Numbered from the stretch's first letter, positions 1 to 8,044 are shown. The stretch is DNA of 36,491 nucleotides from Micromonospora chalcea (GCF_002926165.1 NZ_MAGP01000152.1:1-36491); one strand, 5' to 3'. Translations and numbers: made by a program. Notes: generated by a model not told the origin, from the sequence alone.

Positions 1-153
1 AGGAATCCCAACCAGCAACCATTCCAAAGAACAGCCACCAGTCCGGGGTATAAAACAATTGGCACTGGCTTTACAAGCACCCTGTTGAGTTCTCAAAGAA
101 CAACCACACACCAACCAGAAACCCCGCACCGCGGAGCCCCCGTTTGGGGCAAC
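1..153 (-). other. 16S rRNA operon leader (16S gene itself off the left edge)
   Basis: Read on the minus strand, 76-104 gives GTTCTTTGAGAACTCAACAG followed by GGTGCTTG, the conserved element found in the leader just upstream of 16S rRNA in actinobacteria, where it belongs to the antitermination and processing region. The downstream part reads toward the left edge and is AT-richer than the surroundings, as in these leaders. The 5' end is set about 7 nt after the -10 box at 160-165. A GC-rich inverted segment at 121-150 may be the first leader hairpin. No 16S sequence is visible, so the gene must begin left of base 1. The family assignment is established knowledge; the exact transcript start is inferred. 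Confidence 0.8.
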
Positions 154-159
154 CTCTCC

Positions 160-188
160 AACCTACTCGGTCTCACGTTCGTCGTCAA
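160..188 (-). promoter_or_regulatory. proximal rRNA promoter
   Basis: Minus strand TTGACG (188-183), 17-bp spacer, TAGGTT (165-160). This is a near-consensus housekeeping sigma promoter pointing at the rRNA leader, the best promoter match noticed in the window. Transcription would start near 153. Confidence 0.75.
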
Positions 189-331
189 CCTCGTGTCCGA
201 GGTGATCAACTTGGTTCGACCAGACCCACGCTGACGCTCGCCGCTTCCGGCGTTCGTGGCTCTCGTGGGTTTCGGCGGACCGGCCGGCGTCGCTTTCGCG
301 ACCACCCGCCCGGCTCCCTGCCGGCTTTCGA

Positions 332-360
332 ACTCTACCCGGTCGGCTTCGCCTTCGCAA
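332..360 (-). promoter_or_regulatory. candidate distal rRNA promoter
   Basis: Minus strand TTGCGA (360-355), 17-bp spacer, TAGAGT (337-332), in the same direction as the proximal promoter. Tandem promoters are usual for actinobacterial rRNA operons, which supports it. The rest of 189-609 shows no gene I can support and is probably the rRNA upstream control region. Confidence 0.5.
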
Positions 361-609
361 CTCCGTGTCCCGGAGTGTCGAGCACCGCCCGAATCTCAGT
401 CTGGCTCGGCGTCGCCGCCACCAGCCTGGCGCCCGTTCTCGGCCGGTTTGCCCCGGCCTCCCGCGTGCAGAGAGAAAGTTACGCGGACCGGCCGTGGAAG
501 GCAAATCAATGATCGTCATTGCCCGAGCGGAGCGCGCGCAGCCGATACCCGCCGGAAAGCACCCGCGGAAGGGATCCCCCGGCGGCGGCCCCGTGCCAGA
601 GTGGTCGGC

Positions 610-831
610 ATGGATGACCCGTCCCCGGTCCCGGCCGTCGCCGAGGACGCTCTGCTCGGCCTCCTGCTGCCGTTCTGGCAGTTGGTGATCGGGGCCGTCG
701 TGCTCGCCGTACTGGTGCTGTCGATCAGACGCCTGGCCCGGCGCGGCCCCTCCCGGATGACCACCGCCCTGCTGGTCACTGCGGCGGCGATCGCCGGAAT
801 CGCCGCCCTGGGCCTGCTGTTCGGAGGCTGA
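610..831 (+). CDS. small two-helix membrane protein
   Basis: A 73-residue protein of unknown function. After a short acidic N-terminus (MDDPSPVPAVAED) there is a hydrophobic helix at about residues 16-36, a basic loop (RRLARRGPSR), and a second helix at about 48-70 ending LGLLFGG. The basic loop predicts both termini outside and the loop in the cytoplasm. ATG at 610 is chosen because the protein-like sequence begins there. An in-frame GTG at 601 is an alternative, and neither has a strong ribosome-binding site. It diverges from the rRNA operon and converges on the nitrilase gene 6 bp away. Coding potential rests on the two clean hydrophobic segments in a GC-rich codon pattern; function is unknown. 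Confidence 0.6.
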   Translation: MDDPSPVPAVAEDALLGLLLPFWQLVIGAVVLAVLVLSIRRLARRGPSRMTTALLVTAAAIAGIAALGLLFGG

Positions 832-841
832 CCGCGGTCAG
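828..841. terminator. palindrome spanning two facing stop codons
   Basis: CTGACCGCGGTCAG is a perfect 14-bp palindrome that contains the TGA of the upstream plus-strand gene (829-831) and the TGA of the nitrilase gene on the other strand (838-840). It could act as a small bidirectional terminator; there is no T-tract. Confidence 0.4.
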
Positions 842-1635
842 AGCCGGCGGTTGGCCAGGCTGGGCAGCTCGGCGCGGATCGTCCGCAGCCGCTCCAGGTC
901 GATCTCGGTGACCGCCAGTCCCGGACCGTCGGCGACCTGGCTCAGCACTGTCCCCCACGGGTCCACCACCATGCTCCGGCCGAAGCACGTCCGGCCCGGG
1001 TCGTGATCACCCGTCTGGCCCGCCGCCGCCACGAAGCACTGGTTCTCGATTGCCCGGGCCCGCAGCAGCACCTCCCAGTGGTCCCGCCCGGTGTGCATCA
1101 TGAACGCGGCCGGCACGACGAGCAGTTCGGCGCCGCCGTCGGTCGCGAGCTGCCGGTACAACTCGGGGAACCGCAGGTCGTAACAGATGGACAGGCCCAC
1201 CCGCAGGCCCTCGACGTCGACCACCACCGGCTTCTCCCCGGGCGCGACGGTTGCCGACTCCCGGTAGGAGACGCGGCCGGGGATCTCCACGTCGTACAGA
1301 TGGATCTTGCGGTAGGCGGCGGCGAGCGCGCCCTCGCGGTCGAAGACCAGCGAGGTGTTCCAGGTGTGCGCGGGGTCCGGCCCGGCCTCGTGGAACGAGC
1401 CGGCGAGCACCCACATGCCGAGCCGCCGGGCGACCGCCGCGAAGAACCGCCCCACCTCGCCGTCGACCGGCTCCGCCGGGGGCATCCGGTCGTCGGGGCC
1501 GAGGTAGTCGACGTACTCCGGAAGGAGGGCGAGGTCGGCGCCGGCCGCCGCGGCCCTGACCAGCAGGGCCTCGGCGGCGGCGAGGTTCGCCGCCCGGTCG
1601 TCGCGGGCGTTGAGCTGGCAGACGGCGACGCGCAT
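838..1635 (-). CDS. carbon-nitrogen hydrolase (nitrilase superfamily amidase, Nit1/Nit2-like)
   Basis: A 265-residue single-domain nitrilase-superfamily enzyme. The catalytic triad is complete: Glu40 in LLPEYVD, Lys110 in YRKIHLYD, and the nucleophile Cys151 in SICYDLRFPELYR. The YRKIHLYDV and CYDLRFPELYR signatures and the length match the Nit1/Nit2 branch (deaminated-glutathione amidase and omega-amidase type), which hydrolyses small omega-amides in the cytoplasm. The substrate cannot be read from sequence. The ATG at 1635 gives the canonical N-terminus MRVAVCQLNARDD. It lies 39 bp downstream of the transporter gene on the same strand and may share its transcript. It is intact and of family-typical length. 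Confidence 0.88.
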   Translation of the reverse strand: MRVAVCQLNARDDRAANLAAAEALLVRAAAAGADLALLPEYVDYLGPDDRMPPAEPVDGEVGRFFAAVARRLGMWVLAGSFHEAGPDPAHTWNTSLVFDREGALAAAYRKIHLYDVEIPGRVSYRESATVAPGEKPVVVDVEGLRVGLSICYDLRFPELYRQLATDGGAELLVVPAAFMMHTGRDHWEVLLRARAIENQCFVAAAGQTGDHDPGRTCFGRSMVVDPWGTVLSQVADGPGLAVTEIDLERLRTIRAELPSLANRRL

Positions 1636-1674
1636 GACCCGAGGGTACGGGCGCAGGCGGGCGCGCGACAGGGC

Positions 1675-2508
1675 TCAGACGCTGGACAGCACGAGCGCGG
1701 CGGCGGCGAACCCGAGTCCGGCCAGTTGCACCGGCCGGAGCCGTTCCCGGTCGACGGCGAGCGCGAGCAGGACGGTGCTCGCCGGGTAGAGCGAGGCGAC
1801 GGCGGCCACCACGCTCAGGTGGCCGCGTCCGGCGGCGGCGAGGAAGAGCGCGTTCGCTGCCGAGTCGAGCAGGCCGGCGGCCGCGGCCCAGCCGAGCACA
1901 CGCCGCCCGAGGCGCAGGCGAGTGCCGGTACGCGCGGCGAGCGCGAGGCCGAACGCGACGGAGCTGACGCGTACCGCCAGAACCGGCCACATGCCCGCGC
2001 TCTCGTCGGCCTGGCCGAGCAGCGCGAAGAAGACGCCGAAGAGCAGTCCCGCGGCGAGTGCCATGGCCAGGACGCGGCCGGAGACGCGGCGTGCGGCGCC
2101 GCGCTCCCCCAGGCTGACCAGCGCGATCGCGACCACGGCGAGCCCGGCGCCGCCCAGCGCCACGGCACCTGGGGAATGGGCGAGGACCAGACCGGCGACG
2201 ATCGGCACGATCGCCGCCGTGATCGCGGTGACCGGCGCGACGACGGCCATGACGCCGGTGGCCAGCGCGCGGTAGAGCAGCATGACGCCGCCCGCGCCCG
2301 CCACCCCGGCCAGCAGTCCCCAGCCCAGGTCGAGCGCGCTCGGGGTGCCGGGCACGACGAGTACGAGCACGACCAGCAGCGGAATGCTGAGCATCTGCGA
2401 CACGACGGTGACAGCGATGGGGTCGGCCCATCGGGACGCCTTGCCGCCGGAGAAGTCGGCCGTGCCGAAGGCGAGCGCCGAGACGGCGGCGAGGACAATG
2501 GGGAGCAC
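1675..2508 (-). CDS. EamA/DMT-family transporter
   Basis: About 277 residues, almost all hydrophobic, with roughly ten predicted membrane helices arranged as two EamA-type halves. The first half begins LPIVLAAVSALAFGTADFSGGKA and the second ends GFAAAALVLSSV. This is the drug/metabolite transporter fold, which exports or imports small metabolites; the substrate is unknown. I chose the GTG at 2508 (VLPIVLAAV) because the open frame upstream runs into the divergent regulator's promoter and encodes a non-hydrophobic tail. It diverges from an XRE-cupin regulator over about 40 bp, a common arrangement in which the regulator controls the transporter. Confidence 0.85.
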   Translation of the reverse strand: MLPIVLAAVSALAFGTADFSGGKASRWADPIAVTVVSQMLSIPLLVVLVLVVPGTPSALDLGWGLLAGVAGAGGVMLLYRALATGVMAVVAPVTAITAAIVPIVAGLVLAHSPGAVALGGAGLAVVAIALVSLGERGAARRVSGRVLAMALAAGLLFGVFFALLGQADESAGMWPVLAVRVSSVAFGLALAARTGTRLRLGRRVLGWAAAAGLLDSAANALFLAAAGRGHLSVVAAVASLYPASTVLLALAVDRERLRPVQLAGLGFAAAALVLSSV

Positions 2509-2549
2509 ATCGCAGTCGTACCATAATAGTGACCGTGAAGGACAGTGTG
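2509..2549. promoter_or_regulatory. divergent promoter/operator between transporter and XRE-cupin gene
   Basis: A short intergenic segment with an unusually AT-rich core ACCATAATAGTGACC (2520-2534). CATAAT or TAATAG can serve as a -10 box on the plus strand and TATTAT on the minus strand. AAGGAC at 2538-2543 is the ribosome-binding site of the regulator, 6 nt before its ATG. Autoregulation from this site is inferred. Confidence 0.45.
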
Positions 2550-3173
2550 ATGACCGACGCAAGCGGACGGGTCGGCGCGGTGACCTCAGCGGTCGCCCGG
2601 CAGGTACGTGAGTTGCGAGCCGCCCGCGGCTGGTCCTTCGAGGAACTGGCCGGCCGGTCCGGCGTCAGCAAGGGCATGCTCGTGCAGATCGAGGGTGCCC
2701 GCACCAACCCGAGCATCGGCACGCTCTGCCGGGTCGCCGACGCGTTCGGCGTCAGCATCGCCCGGCTGCTGGAGCCGGCCGAGGAGAGCACGGTACGGGT
2801 CAGCGCTGCCGATGACGCGCCGGTGCTGTGGCGCGGCCCGCACGGCGGTCTGGCGCGTCTGCTCAGTGGGCTCGGCGAACCCGACCTGGTCGAGCTGTGG
2901 GACTGGCGGATGGAACCCGGAGAGACGTTGCGCTCCCCCGACCACGCCCACGGCACCCGAGAGATCCTGCACGTGCTCGACGGCGCCGCGACGGTCACCG
3001 TCGACGGCGTCGACCACGAGGTACGCGCCGGCGAGACGGTCGAGTTCCACGCCGACCGGGAGCACGGCTACCGGACGGCCGGCAACGAGCCGGTGCGCCT
3101 GATGATGGTGGTGGTCACCCCGTCGGGCGAGTGGGACCGGCGGACCCGTTCACGCGGACCGCGCCCGAGCTGA
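2550..3173 (+). CDS. XRE-family transcriptional regulator with C-terminal cupin domain
   Basis: 207 residues. The N-terminal part (about 10-70) is an XRE/Cro helix-turn-helix: VRELRAARGWSFEELAGRSG, then VSKGMLVQIEGARTNPSIGTLCRVADAFGVS. The C-terminal half (about 105-190) is a cupin_2 barrel with EPGETLRSPDHAHGTREILHVLDG and GETVEFHADREHGYR. This family senses a small molecule in the cupin and represses or activates neighbouring metabolic or transport genes. ATG 2550 is favoured by AAGGAC 6 nt upstream; in-frame GTG codons at 2529, 2535 and 2547 are less well placed. The divergent DMT transporter is the likely target. Confidence 0.88.
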   Translation: MTDASGRVGAVTSAVARQVRELRAARGWSFEELAGRSGVSKGMLVQIEGARTNPSIGTLCRVADAFGVSIARLLEPAEESTVRVSAADDAPVLWRGPHGGLARLLSGLGEPDLVELWDWRMEPGETLRSPDHAHGTREILHVLDGAATVTVDGVDHEVRAGETVEFHADREHGYRTAGNEPVRLMMVVVTPSGEWDRRTRSRGPRPS

Positions 3174-3196
3174 CCCGGGCGCGGTCGCGACGGCGG

Positions 3197-4489
3197 TCAG
3201 GCCGACTTCTCCTCGCGGTCCCGCCGGCGCCGGCCGGTGAACTCGCGGGGCACGATCGTCGGGTTGACGTTCTCCAGCACGACCTCGCGGGTGATCAGCA
3301 CCCGGGCGGCGTCGGGGTTGCTCGGCACCTCGTACATCACGGAGAGGAGCACCTCTTCCATGATCGCCCGCAGGCCGCGGGCACCGGTGCCGCGGAGCAT
3401 GGCCTGATCGGCGATGGCCTCCAGCGCGGGCTGCTCGAACTCCAGCTCGACGCCGTCCAGCTCGAACAGGCGCTGGTACTGACGGACCAGCGCGTTGCGC
3501 GGCTCGGTGAGGATCCGCACCAGGGCCGAGCGGTCGAGGCTGCGCACGTTGGTGATCACCGGAAGGCGGCCGATGAACTCGGGGATCAGCCCGAACTTCA
3601 ACATGTCCTCCGGCATGACCTGGCTGAAGATGTCGTCGGTCGACCGCTCGGACACGGACCGGAGCCGGGCGCCGAAGCCGGTGCCGCCGGAGCCGGTGCG
3701 GGCCTCGATGATCTGGTCGAGCCCGGCGAACGCGCCACCGCAGATGAACAGCACGTTCGTGGTGTCGATCTGGATGAACTCCTGGTGCGGGTGCTTGCGC
3801 CCGCCCTGCGGCGGCACGTTGGCGACAGTGCCTTCGAGCATCTTCAGCAGCGCCTGCTGCACGCCCTCGCCGGAGACGTCACGGGTGATCGAGGGGTTCT
3901 CCGACTTGCGGGCGATCTTGTCGACCTCGTCGATGTAGATGATGCCCGTCTCGGCGCGCTTGATGTCGTAGTCGGCGGCCTGGATCAGCTTCAGCAGGAT
4001 GTTCTCGACGTCCTCGCCGACGTAGCCCGCCTCGGTGAGCGCGGTGGCGTCCGCGATGGCGAACGGGACGTTGAGCATCCGGGCGAGCGTCTGCGCCAGG
4101 TGGGTCTTGCCGCAGCCGGTCGGGCCGAGCAGCAGGATGTTGGACTTGGCCAGCTCCACGCCGTCGGTGCCGGACCCCGGGGCGCCGGCGGCCTCGGCCT
4201 GGATCCGCTTGTAGTGGTTGTAGACCGCGACGGCGAGCGCCTTCTTGGCCTGCTCCTGACCCACCACGTAGTTGTCGAGGAACTGGCAGATCTCCATCGG
4301 CTTGGGAAGCTCTTCCCACTTCACCTCGCCGGACTCGGCCAGCTCCTCTTCGATGATCTCGTTGCAGAGATCGATGCACTCGTCGCAGATGTAGACGCCA
4401 GGGCCCGCGATGAGCTTCTTGACCTGCTTCTGCGACTTGCCGCAGAACGAGCATTTCAGTAGGTCGCCGCCGTCACCGATCCGTGCCAC
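3197..4489 (-). CDS. clpX: ATP-dependent Clp protease ATP-binding subunit ClpX
   Basis: 430 residues, full length for ClpX. The zinc-binding domain has Cys13, Cys16, Cys35 and Cys38. The AAA+ module follows with Walker A GPTGCGKT (122-129), the pore-loop region GYVGEDV, Walker B IIYIDEVDKIAR, and the sensor and arginine-finger region EFIGRLPVI. ClpX unfolds tagged substrates and feeds them to the ClpP1P2 peptidase. The start is GTG at 4489 with GGGAG about 7 nt upstream. It lies 226 bp downstream of clpP2 on the same strand, with a hairpin between them, so it may be transcribed separately as well as by read-through. Confidence 0.98.
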   Translation of the reverse strand: MARIGDGGDLLKCSFCGKSQKQVKKLIAGPGVYICDECIDLCNEIIEEELAESGEVKWEELPKPMEICQFLDNYVVGQEQAKKALAVAVYNHYKRIQAEAAGAPGSGTDGVELAKSNILLLGPTGCGKTHLAQTLARMLNVPFAIADATALTEAGYVGEDVENILLKLIQAADYDIKRAETGIIYIDEVDKIARKSENPSITRDVSGEGVQQALLKMLEGTVANVPPQGGRKHPHQEFIQIDTTNVLFICGGAFAGLDQIIEARTGSGGTGFGARLRSVSERSTDDIFSQVMPEDMLKFGLIPEFIGRLPVITNVRSLDRSALVRILTEPRNALVRQYQRLFELDGVELEFEQPALEAIADQAMLRGTGARGLRAIMEEVLLSVMYEVPSNPDAARVLITREVVLENVNPTIVPREFTGRRRRDREEKSA

Positions 4490-4667
4490 CTACGTTCTCC
4501 CTGCACTCATCGGCCGGAACGCCGGCCCTGACCTGCGAGCGCCGGAGCGCCCGTCCGTCCTGTCGTTCCACCATGCTGTCGGCTCCACCGATCCGACCGG
4601 CGGAGCGGTACAGACCCGACGTTACCCGGTGGCCGGGTTTTCTCCGACCCCCAAAACCGGTGTGTCA

Positions 4668-4701
4668 GAGGTCGACCGGGAACGATACCCCGGCCGACCT
4701 C
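4668..4701 (-). terminator. hairpin between clpP2 and clpX
   Basis: GAGGTCG-a-CCGGG (4668-4680) is complementary to CCCGG-c-CGACCTC (4689-4701), giving a 12-bp stem with one internal mismatch and an 8-nt loop. It sits 15 bp after the clpP2 stop. No T-tract follows on the minus strand, so it is either a weak terminator or a 3'-end stabilising hairpin that lowers clpX read-through. Confidence 0.5.
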
Positions 4702-4715
4702 CGACCACACGTGGC

Positions 4716-5378
4716 TCAGCCCGCGGCGTGCGACGCCAGCAGACCCTTCTTGCGGCTGGTCAGGATCGTGTCGACCAGCCCGTACTCCTTGGACTCCTCG
4801 GCCGTCATGATCTTGTCACGGTCGATGTCCTTGCGGACCTGCTCGATCGGGCGGTTGCAGTGCCGGGACAGCATGTCCTCCAGCTGCGTCCGCATCCGCA
4901 GGATCTCCCGCGCCTGGATCTCGATGTCCGAGCCCTGGCCGTAGCCGCCCTCAGTGGCCGGCTGGTGGATGATGATCCGGGAGTTGGGCAGCGCCATCCG
5001 CTTACCCGGGGTGCCCGCGGAGAGCAGCACCGCCGCCGCGCTCGCCGCCTGCCCGAGGCAGACGGTCTGGATGTCCGGGCGGACGTACTGCATGGTGTCG
5101 TAGATCGCCGTCATGGCGGTGAAGGAGCCACCGGGCGAGTTGATGTACATGATGATGTCGCGGTCCGGGTCGGTGCCCTCCAGCGTCAGCAGCTGGGCCA
5201 TCACGTCGTTGGCCGACGCGTCGTCCACCTGCACGCCGAGGAAGATGATCCGGTCCTCGAAGAGCTTGTTGTACGGGTTGGACTCCTTCATCCCGTACGA
5301 CGTGCGCTCGACGAACGACGGCAGGACGTAGCGGTTGTGCACGGCCGCGAACTGGGGCGGCAGGCTCAGGTCGGTCAT
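4716..5378 (-). CDS. clpP2: ATP-dependent Clp protease proteolytic subunit ClpP2
   Basis: 220 residues, second of the two ClpP paralogues typical of actinobacteria. The catalytic serine is Ser113 in GQAASAAA and the histidine is His138 in RIIIHQPATEGG. The N-terminal segment NRYVLPSFVERTSYGMKESNPYNKLFEDR is typical of actinobacterial ClpP2. It forms a mixed ClpP1-ClpP2 tetradecamer that degrades proteins delivered by ClpX or ClpC. ATG 5378 is chosen because GAGGAGC lies 4-5 nt upstream; the open frame further upstream is only the out-of-frame end of clpP1. The start is 14 bp after the clpP1 stop, so the two are one operon. Confidence 0.96.
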   Translation of the reverse strand: MTDLSLPPQFAAVHNRYVLPSFVERTSYGMKESNPYNKLFEDRIIFLGVQVDDASANDVMAQLLTLEGTDPDRDIIMYINSPGGSFTAMTAIYDTMQYVRPDIQTVCLGQAASAAAVLLSAGTPGKRMALPNSRIIIHQPATEGGYGQGSDIEIQAREILRMRTQLEDMLSRHCNRPIEQVRKDIDRDKIMTAEESKEYGLVDTILTSRKKGLLASHAAG

Positions 5379-5392
5379 CGTCAGCTCCTCGG

Positions 5393-6034
5393 TCAGCTCA
5401 GGGTCCCGGCGCCATCCGGAACCTGCGCGGCCCCGATGATCACCTTGTCGATGAAGCCGTAGTCCATGGCCTCCTGGGCGGTGAACCAACGGTCACGGTC
5501 CGAGTCCGCCTCGATCTGCGCCTGGGACTGGCCGGTGTGGAACGCGACCCGCTCCTGGAACATCCGCTTGGTGTAGAGCATCTGCTCGGCCTGGATCGCG
5601 ATGTCCGACGCGGTGCCGCCGAGGCCACCCGACGGCTGGTGCATCATGATCCGCGCGTGCGGCAGGGCGTAGCGCTTGCCCTTGGTGCCGGCGCAGAGCA
5701 GCAGCTGGCCCATCGAGGCCGCCATGCCCATCGCCACTGTCGAGACGTCGTTGTCGATGTACTGCATGGTGTCGTAGATCGCCATGCCGGAGTAGACCGA
5801 GCCACCCGGCGAGTTGATCCAGAGGAAGATGTCGCGGTCCGGGTCCTCCGCGGCGAGCAGCAGGAGCTGCGCGCAGATGCGGTTGGCCACCTGGTCGTTC
5901 ACCTCGCTGCCCAGGAAGATGATCCGTTCCTTGAGCAACCGGTTGTAGACCGAGTCGTCGAGGTTGCCAATGGAGTCGCCACCGCGGGCCTCGTTCACCC
6001 GGAGCGACTTCTTGGGGATGTGCATGTCGGTCAT
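5393..6034 (-). CDS. clpP1: ATP-dependent Clp protease proteolytic subunit ClpP1
   Basis: 213 residues. Ser107 (GMAASMGQ) and His132 (RIMMHQPSGG) are present, with the acidic third catalytic residue expected in the DSDRDRWFT segment. The body is a standard S14 peptidase. ATG 6034 gives MTDMHIPKK; a second ATG three codons on (MHIPKK) is an alternative start. It is first in the clpP1-clpP2 operon, downstream of a ClgR-type operator at 6112-6125, so induction by the protease-regulating activator ClgR is likely. Confidence 0.96.
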   Translation of the reverse strand: MTDMHIPKKSLRVNEARGGDSIGNLDDSVYNRLLKERIIFLGSEVNDQVANRICAQLLLLAAEDPDRDIFLWINSPGGSVYSGMAIYDTMQYIDNDVSTVAMGMAASMGQLLLCAGTKGKRYALPHARIMMHQPSGGLGGTASDIAIQAEQMLYTKRMFQERVAFHTGQSQAQIEADSDRDRWFTAQEAMDYGFIDKVIIGAAQVPDGAGTLS

Positions 6035-6082
6035 GGCAGCCCTTCGCTCTCCGTACCGTCCTACCCGACACTAACCGCTCAG

Positions 6083-6101
6083 CCGGGAGGCGTACTCCCG
6101 G
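6083..6101 (-). terminator. hairpin between tig and clpP1
   Basis: CCGGGAG-gcgta-CTCCCGG is a perfect 7-bp stem with a 5-nt loop, between the trigger-factor stop codon and the clpP1 start. It lies downstream of the ClgR-type box. No T-tract. It may terminate tig transcription or lie in the clpP1 promoter or leader region. Confidence 0.4.
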
Positions 6102-6111
6102 TCGGGGCACT

Positions 6112-6125
6112 GTTCGCTCTCAGCG
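6112..6125 (-). promoter_or_regulatory. ClgR-type operator upstream of clpP1
   Basis: GTTCGC-TCTCA-GCG on the plus strand matches the GTTCGC-N5-GCG box reported for ClgR activation of clp genes in Streptomyces and relatives, and resembles the corynebacterial CGC-N5-GCG core. It lies 78 bp upstream of the clpP1 start, in an intergenic region. ClgR itself is not in the window. Confidence 0.65.
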
Positions 6126-6209
6126 CAGTCACCCGCACGGCGTACCCCGGAAAGGGTTTCGGCCGCCTCCCGGCGCACAGCGCGGGACGGCGGCCGACAC
6201 CCCCGACGG

Positions 6210-7556
6210 TCAGTGCTGGTGGTCGTGCTCGGCCTCGTTCTGGGCCCGCAGCGCGTCGAGGGAGACCTCGTTGCCCGCCGAGTCCTTGATCTTGATCTTC
6301 TCCATCACCGCGGCGAGCGCCTTGCCCCGGCGGACGTCGCCGAAGACGGCCGCGGCGGCGCCGGAGCGGACCAGCTGGTCGTAGTACTGCTGCGGGGCCA
6401 TGCCGGCGCGCTGCGCCCGGTGCACGATCTCGTGACCGAACTCGTCGTCGGAGACCTGCACGTCCTCGGCGTCGGCCAGCGTGTCCAGCAGGAGCTGGAT
6501 CTTGACGCCGTCGGTCGCCGCCTCGGTCAGCTCGGCGTCGATCTGCTCCTCGGTCTTCTCCTCCGCCGCGAGGTACTCCTCCAGGGAGGCGCCGATGCGC
6601 TCGAGCTGGTCGACCATCGCGGCCTTGCGGCTCTCGACCTCCTCCTTGACGACGCCCTCGGGCGCCGGCACCTCGGCGGCGGCCACCATCTGCTCCAGGG
6701 CCTTGTCGCGGGCGGCGTAGATCTGCTCGACCTGCTTGCCCCGGGTGATCCGCTCCCGCAGGTCGCCGCGCAGCTCGTCGATGGTGTCGAACTCGCTGGC
6801 CATCTGCGCGAAGTCGTCGTTGAGCTCGGGGAGCTCCTTCTCCTTGACCGTGCGGACGGTCACCGCCACGTCGGCGTCGCGGCCGGCGTAGTCGCCGCCG
6901 ACGAGCTGCGTGGTGAAGGTGGTGCTGTCGCCGGCGGCCAGGCCGACCAGCGCCTCGTCCAGACCCGGCAGGAGCTGCTTGCTGCCCACCTCGTGCGAGA
7001 TGTTGCTCGCCGAACCGCCCGGGACCTCCTCGCCGTCGACCGTGGCGTTCAGGTCGATCTGCACGAAGTCGCCCTCCTGGGCGGCCCGCTCGACGGTCTT
7101 CAGCGTGGCGAAGCGCTCGCGCAGGCTGTTGATCTGCTCGTCGATCTCGCTGTCGGCGATCTCGATCTCGTCGACGGTCACCTCGATGGTGGCCGGGTCC
7201 GGCAGGGTGATCTCCGGCCGGACGTCCACCTCGGCGGTGAAGTTGAGCGAGTCGCCGTCGTTGAACTCCGTGATGTCGACCTCGGGACGGCCCAGCGTCT
7301 TCAGGTCGTGCTCCCGGACCGCGGCGAGGATGTTCTGCGGGATGGCCTCCTGGATCGCCTCGTTGAGGACGGTCCCCCGGCCCACCCGCTGGTCGATCAC
7401 CGCGCTGGGAACCTTGCCCCGGCGGAAGCCGGGAACCTGGACCTGCTGGCCGATCTCCCGGTACGCCTTCTTGAGGCTCGGCTCGAGCTCGACGAACGGC
7501 ACCTCGATGGCGAGCCGCACGCGCGTCGGGCTCAGAGTCTCGACGGTGCTCTTCAC
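6210..7556 (-). CDS. tig: trigger factor (ribosome-associated chaperone and peptidyl-prolyl isomerase)
   Basis: 448 residues with the full trigger-factor layout: an N-terminal ribosome-binding domain with the signature PGFRRGKVPSAVI (about residues 41-53), a central FKBP-type PPIase domain (about 155-240, with GDFVQIDLNATVDGEEVPGG and LLPGLDEALVGLAAG), and a long helical C-terminal domain ending in an acidic and histidine-rich tail (NEAEHDHQH). It binds nascent chains at the ribosome exit. The start is GTG 7556 (VKSTVETLSPT), with AAGGAGT 7-8 nt upstream. It sits directly upstream of clpP1P2, the common actinobacterial order tig-clpP1-clpP2-clpX. Confidence 0.97.
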   Translation of the reverse strand: MKSTVETLSPTRVRLAIEVPFVELEPSLKKAYREIGQQVQVPGFRRGKVPSAVIDQRVGRGTVLNEAIQEAIPQNILAAVREHDLKTLGRPEVDITEFNDGDSLNFTAEVDVRPEITLPDPATIEVTVDEIEIADSEIDEQINSLRERFATLKTVERAAQEGDFVQIDLNATVDGEEVPGGSASNISHEVGSKQLLPGLDEALVGLAAGDSTTFTTQLVGGDYAGRDADVAVTVRTVKEKELPELNDDFAQMASEFDTIDELRGDLRERITRGKQVEQIYAARDKALEQMVAAAEVPAPEGVVKEEVESRKAAMVDQLERIGASLEEYLAAEEKTEEQIDAELTEAATDGVKIQLLLDTLADAEDVQVSDDEFGHEIVHRAQRAGMAPQQYYDQLVRSGAAAAVFGDVRRGKALAAVMEKIKIKDSAGNEVSLDALRAQNEAEHDHQH

Positions 7557-7662
7557 AGGCGTACTCCTTGACGGATCTGGGTGTTGATTCTGGGGCGTGA
7601 TTGCGCGCATCGAGTGTAGGCGAGCCGGCCGACGGCATCGGCAGGGCCCGGGCACCGCGCGG

Positions 7663-7680
7663 AAAAAACCGGCGGTTCCC
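7663..7680 (-). terminator. candidate terminator of tRNA-Pro
   Basis: On the minus strand GGGAACCGCCGG is followed directly by a run of six T. AACC-gcc-GGTT forms only a short stem, but this is the only clear hairpin plus T-tract between tRNA-Pro and tig. Confidence 0.4.
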
Positions 7681-7705
7681 GGGACGATCCGGTCGCGAAC
7701 GACAG

Positions 7706-7779
7706 TCGGGGTGGCGGGATTTGAACCCACGGCCCCTCGCTCCCAAAGCGAGTGCGCTACCAAGCTGCGCCACACCCCG
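7706..7779 (-). tRNA. tRNA-Pro (anticodon TGG)
   Basis: A complete cloverleaf on the minus strand. The acceptor CGGGGTG (7779-7773) pairs with CACCCCG (7713-7707), followed by discriminator A at 7706. The anticodon arm is CTCGC-TTTGGGA-GCGAG with TGG in the loop. The T arm contains GTTCAAATC. CCA is not encoded. Confidence 0.95.
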
Positions 7780-7846
7780 TGGCGACGAAGAGTGTATGCC
7801 GTCCGGTCCCCCGCGCGGGTGACCGGGGCGCGGCGCGGCCGGCGGC

Positions 7847-7887
7847 GGGCCGCCGCCGGGCCGCCGCTGGGCCGCCGCCGAGCCGCC
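7847..7887. repeat. 11-bp tandem repeat, 3.7 copies
   Basis: GGGCCGCCGCC at 7847-7857, GGGCCGCCGCT at 7858-7868, GGGCCGCCGCC at 7869-7879 and a partial GAGCCGCC at 7880-7887, in the gap between the divergent tRNA genes. No coding role is apparent. Confidence 0.8.
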
Positions 7888-8044
7888 AGTTCGGGGAAGT
7901 GGCTGGGTCCGAGGGCCCGGGAAGGCGCCACCTCGCCGAGGTGGTGTGGATCTTGACGGTCCGCGGCGAGCGCGGGGTATGCGCTTCGCGGCGCCAACCC
8001 GGATTGGGTACGCTGTCGGCGCGCCCTGCTGTGGTGGGGCGCTC

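Noticed and set aside
1003..2526. Long plus-strand open frame over the nitrilase and transporter genes
   Set aside because: Shadow of two well-supported minus-strand genes; no recognisable domain.
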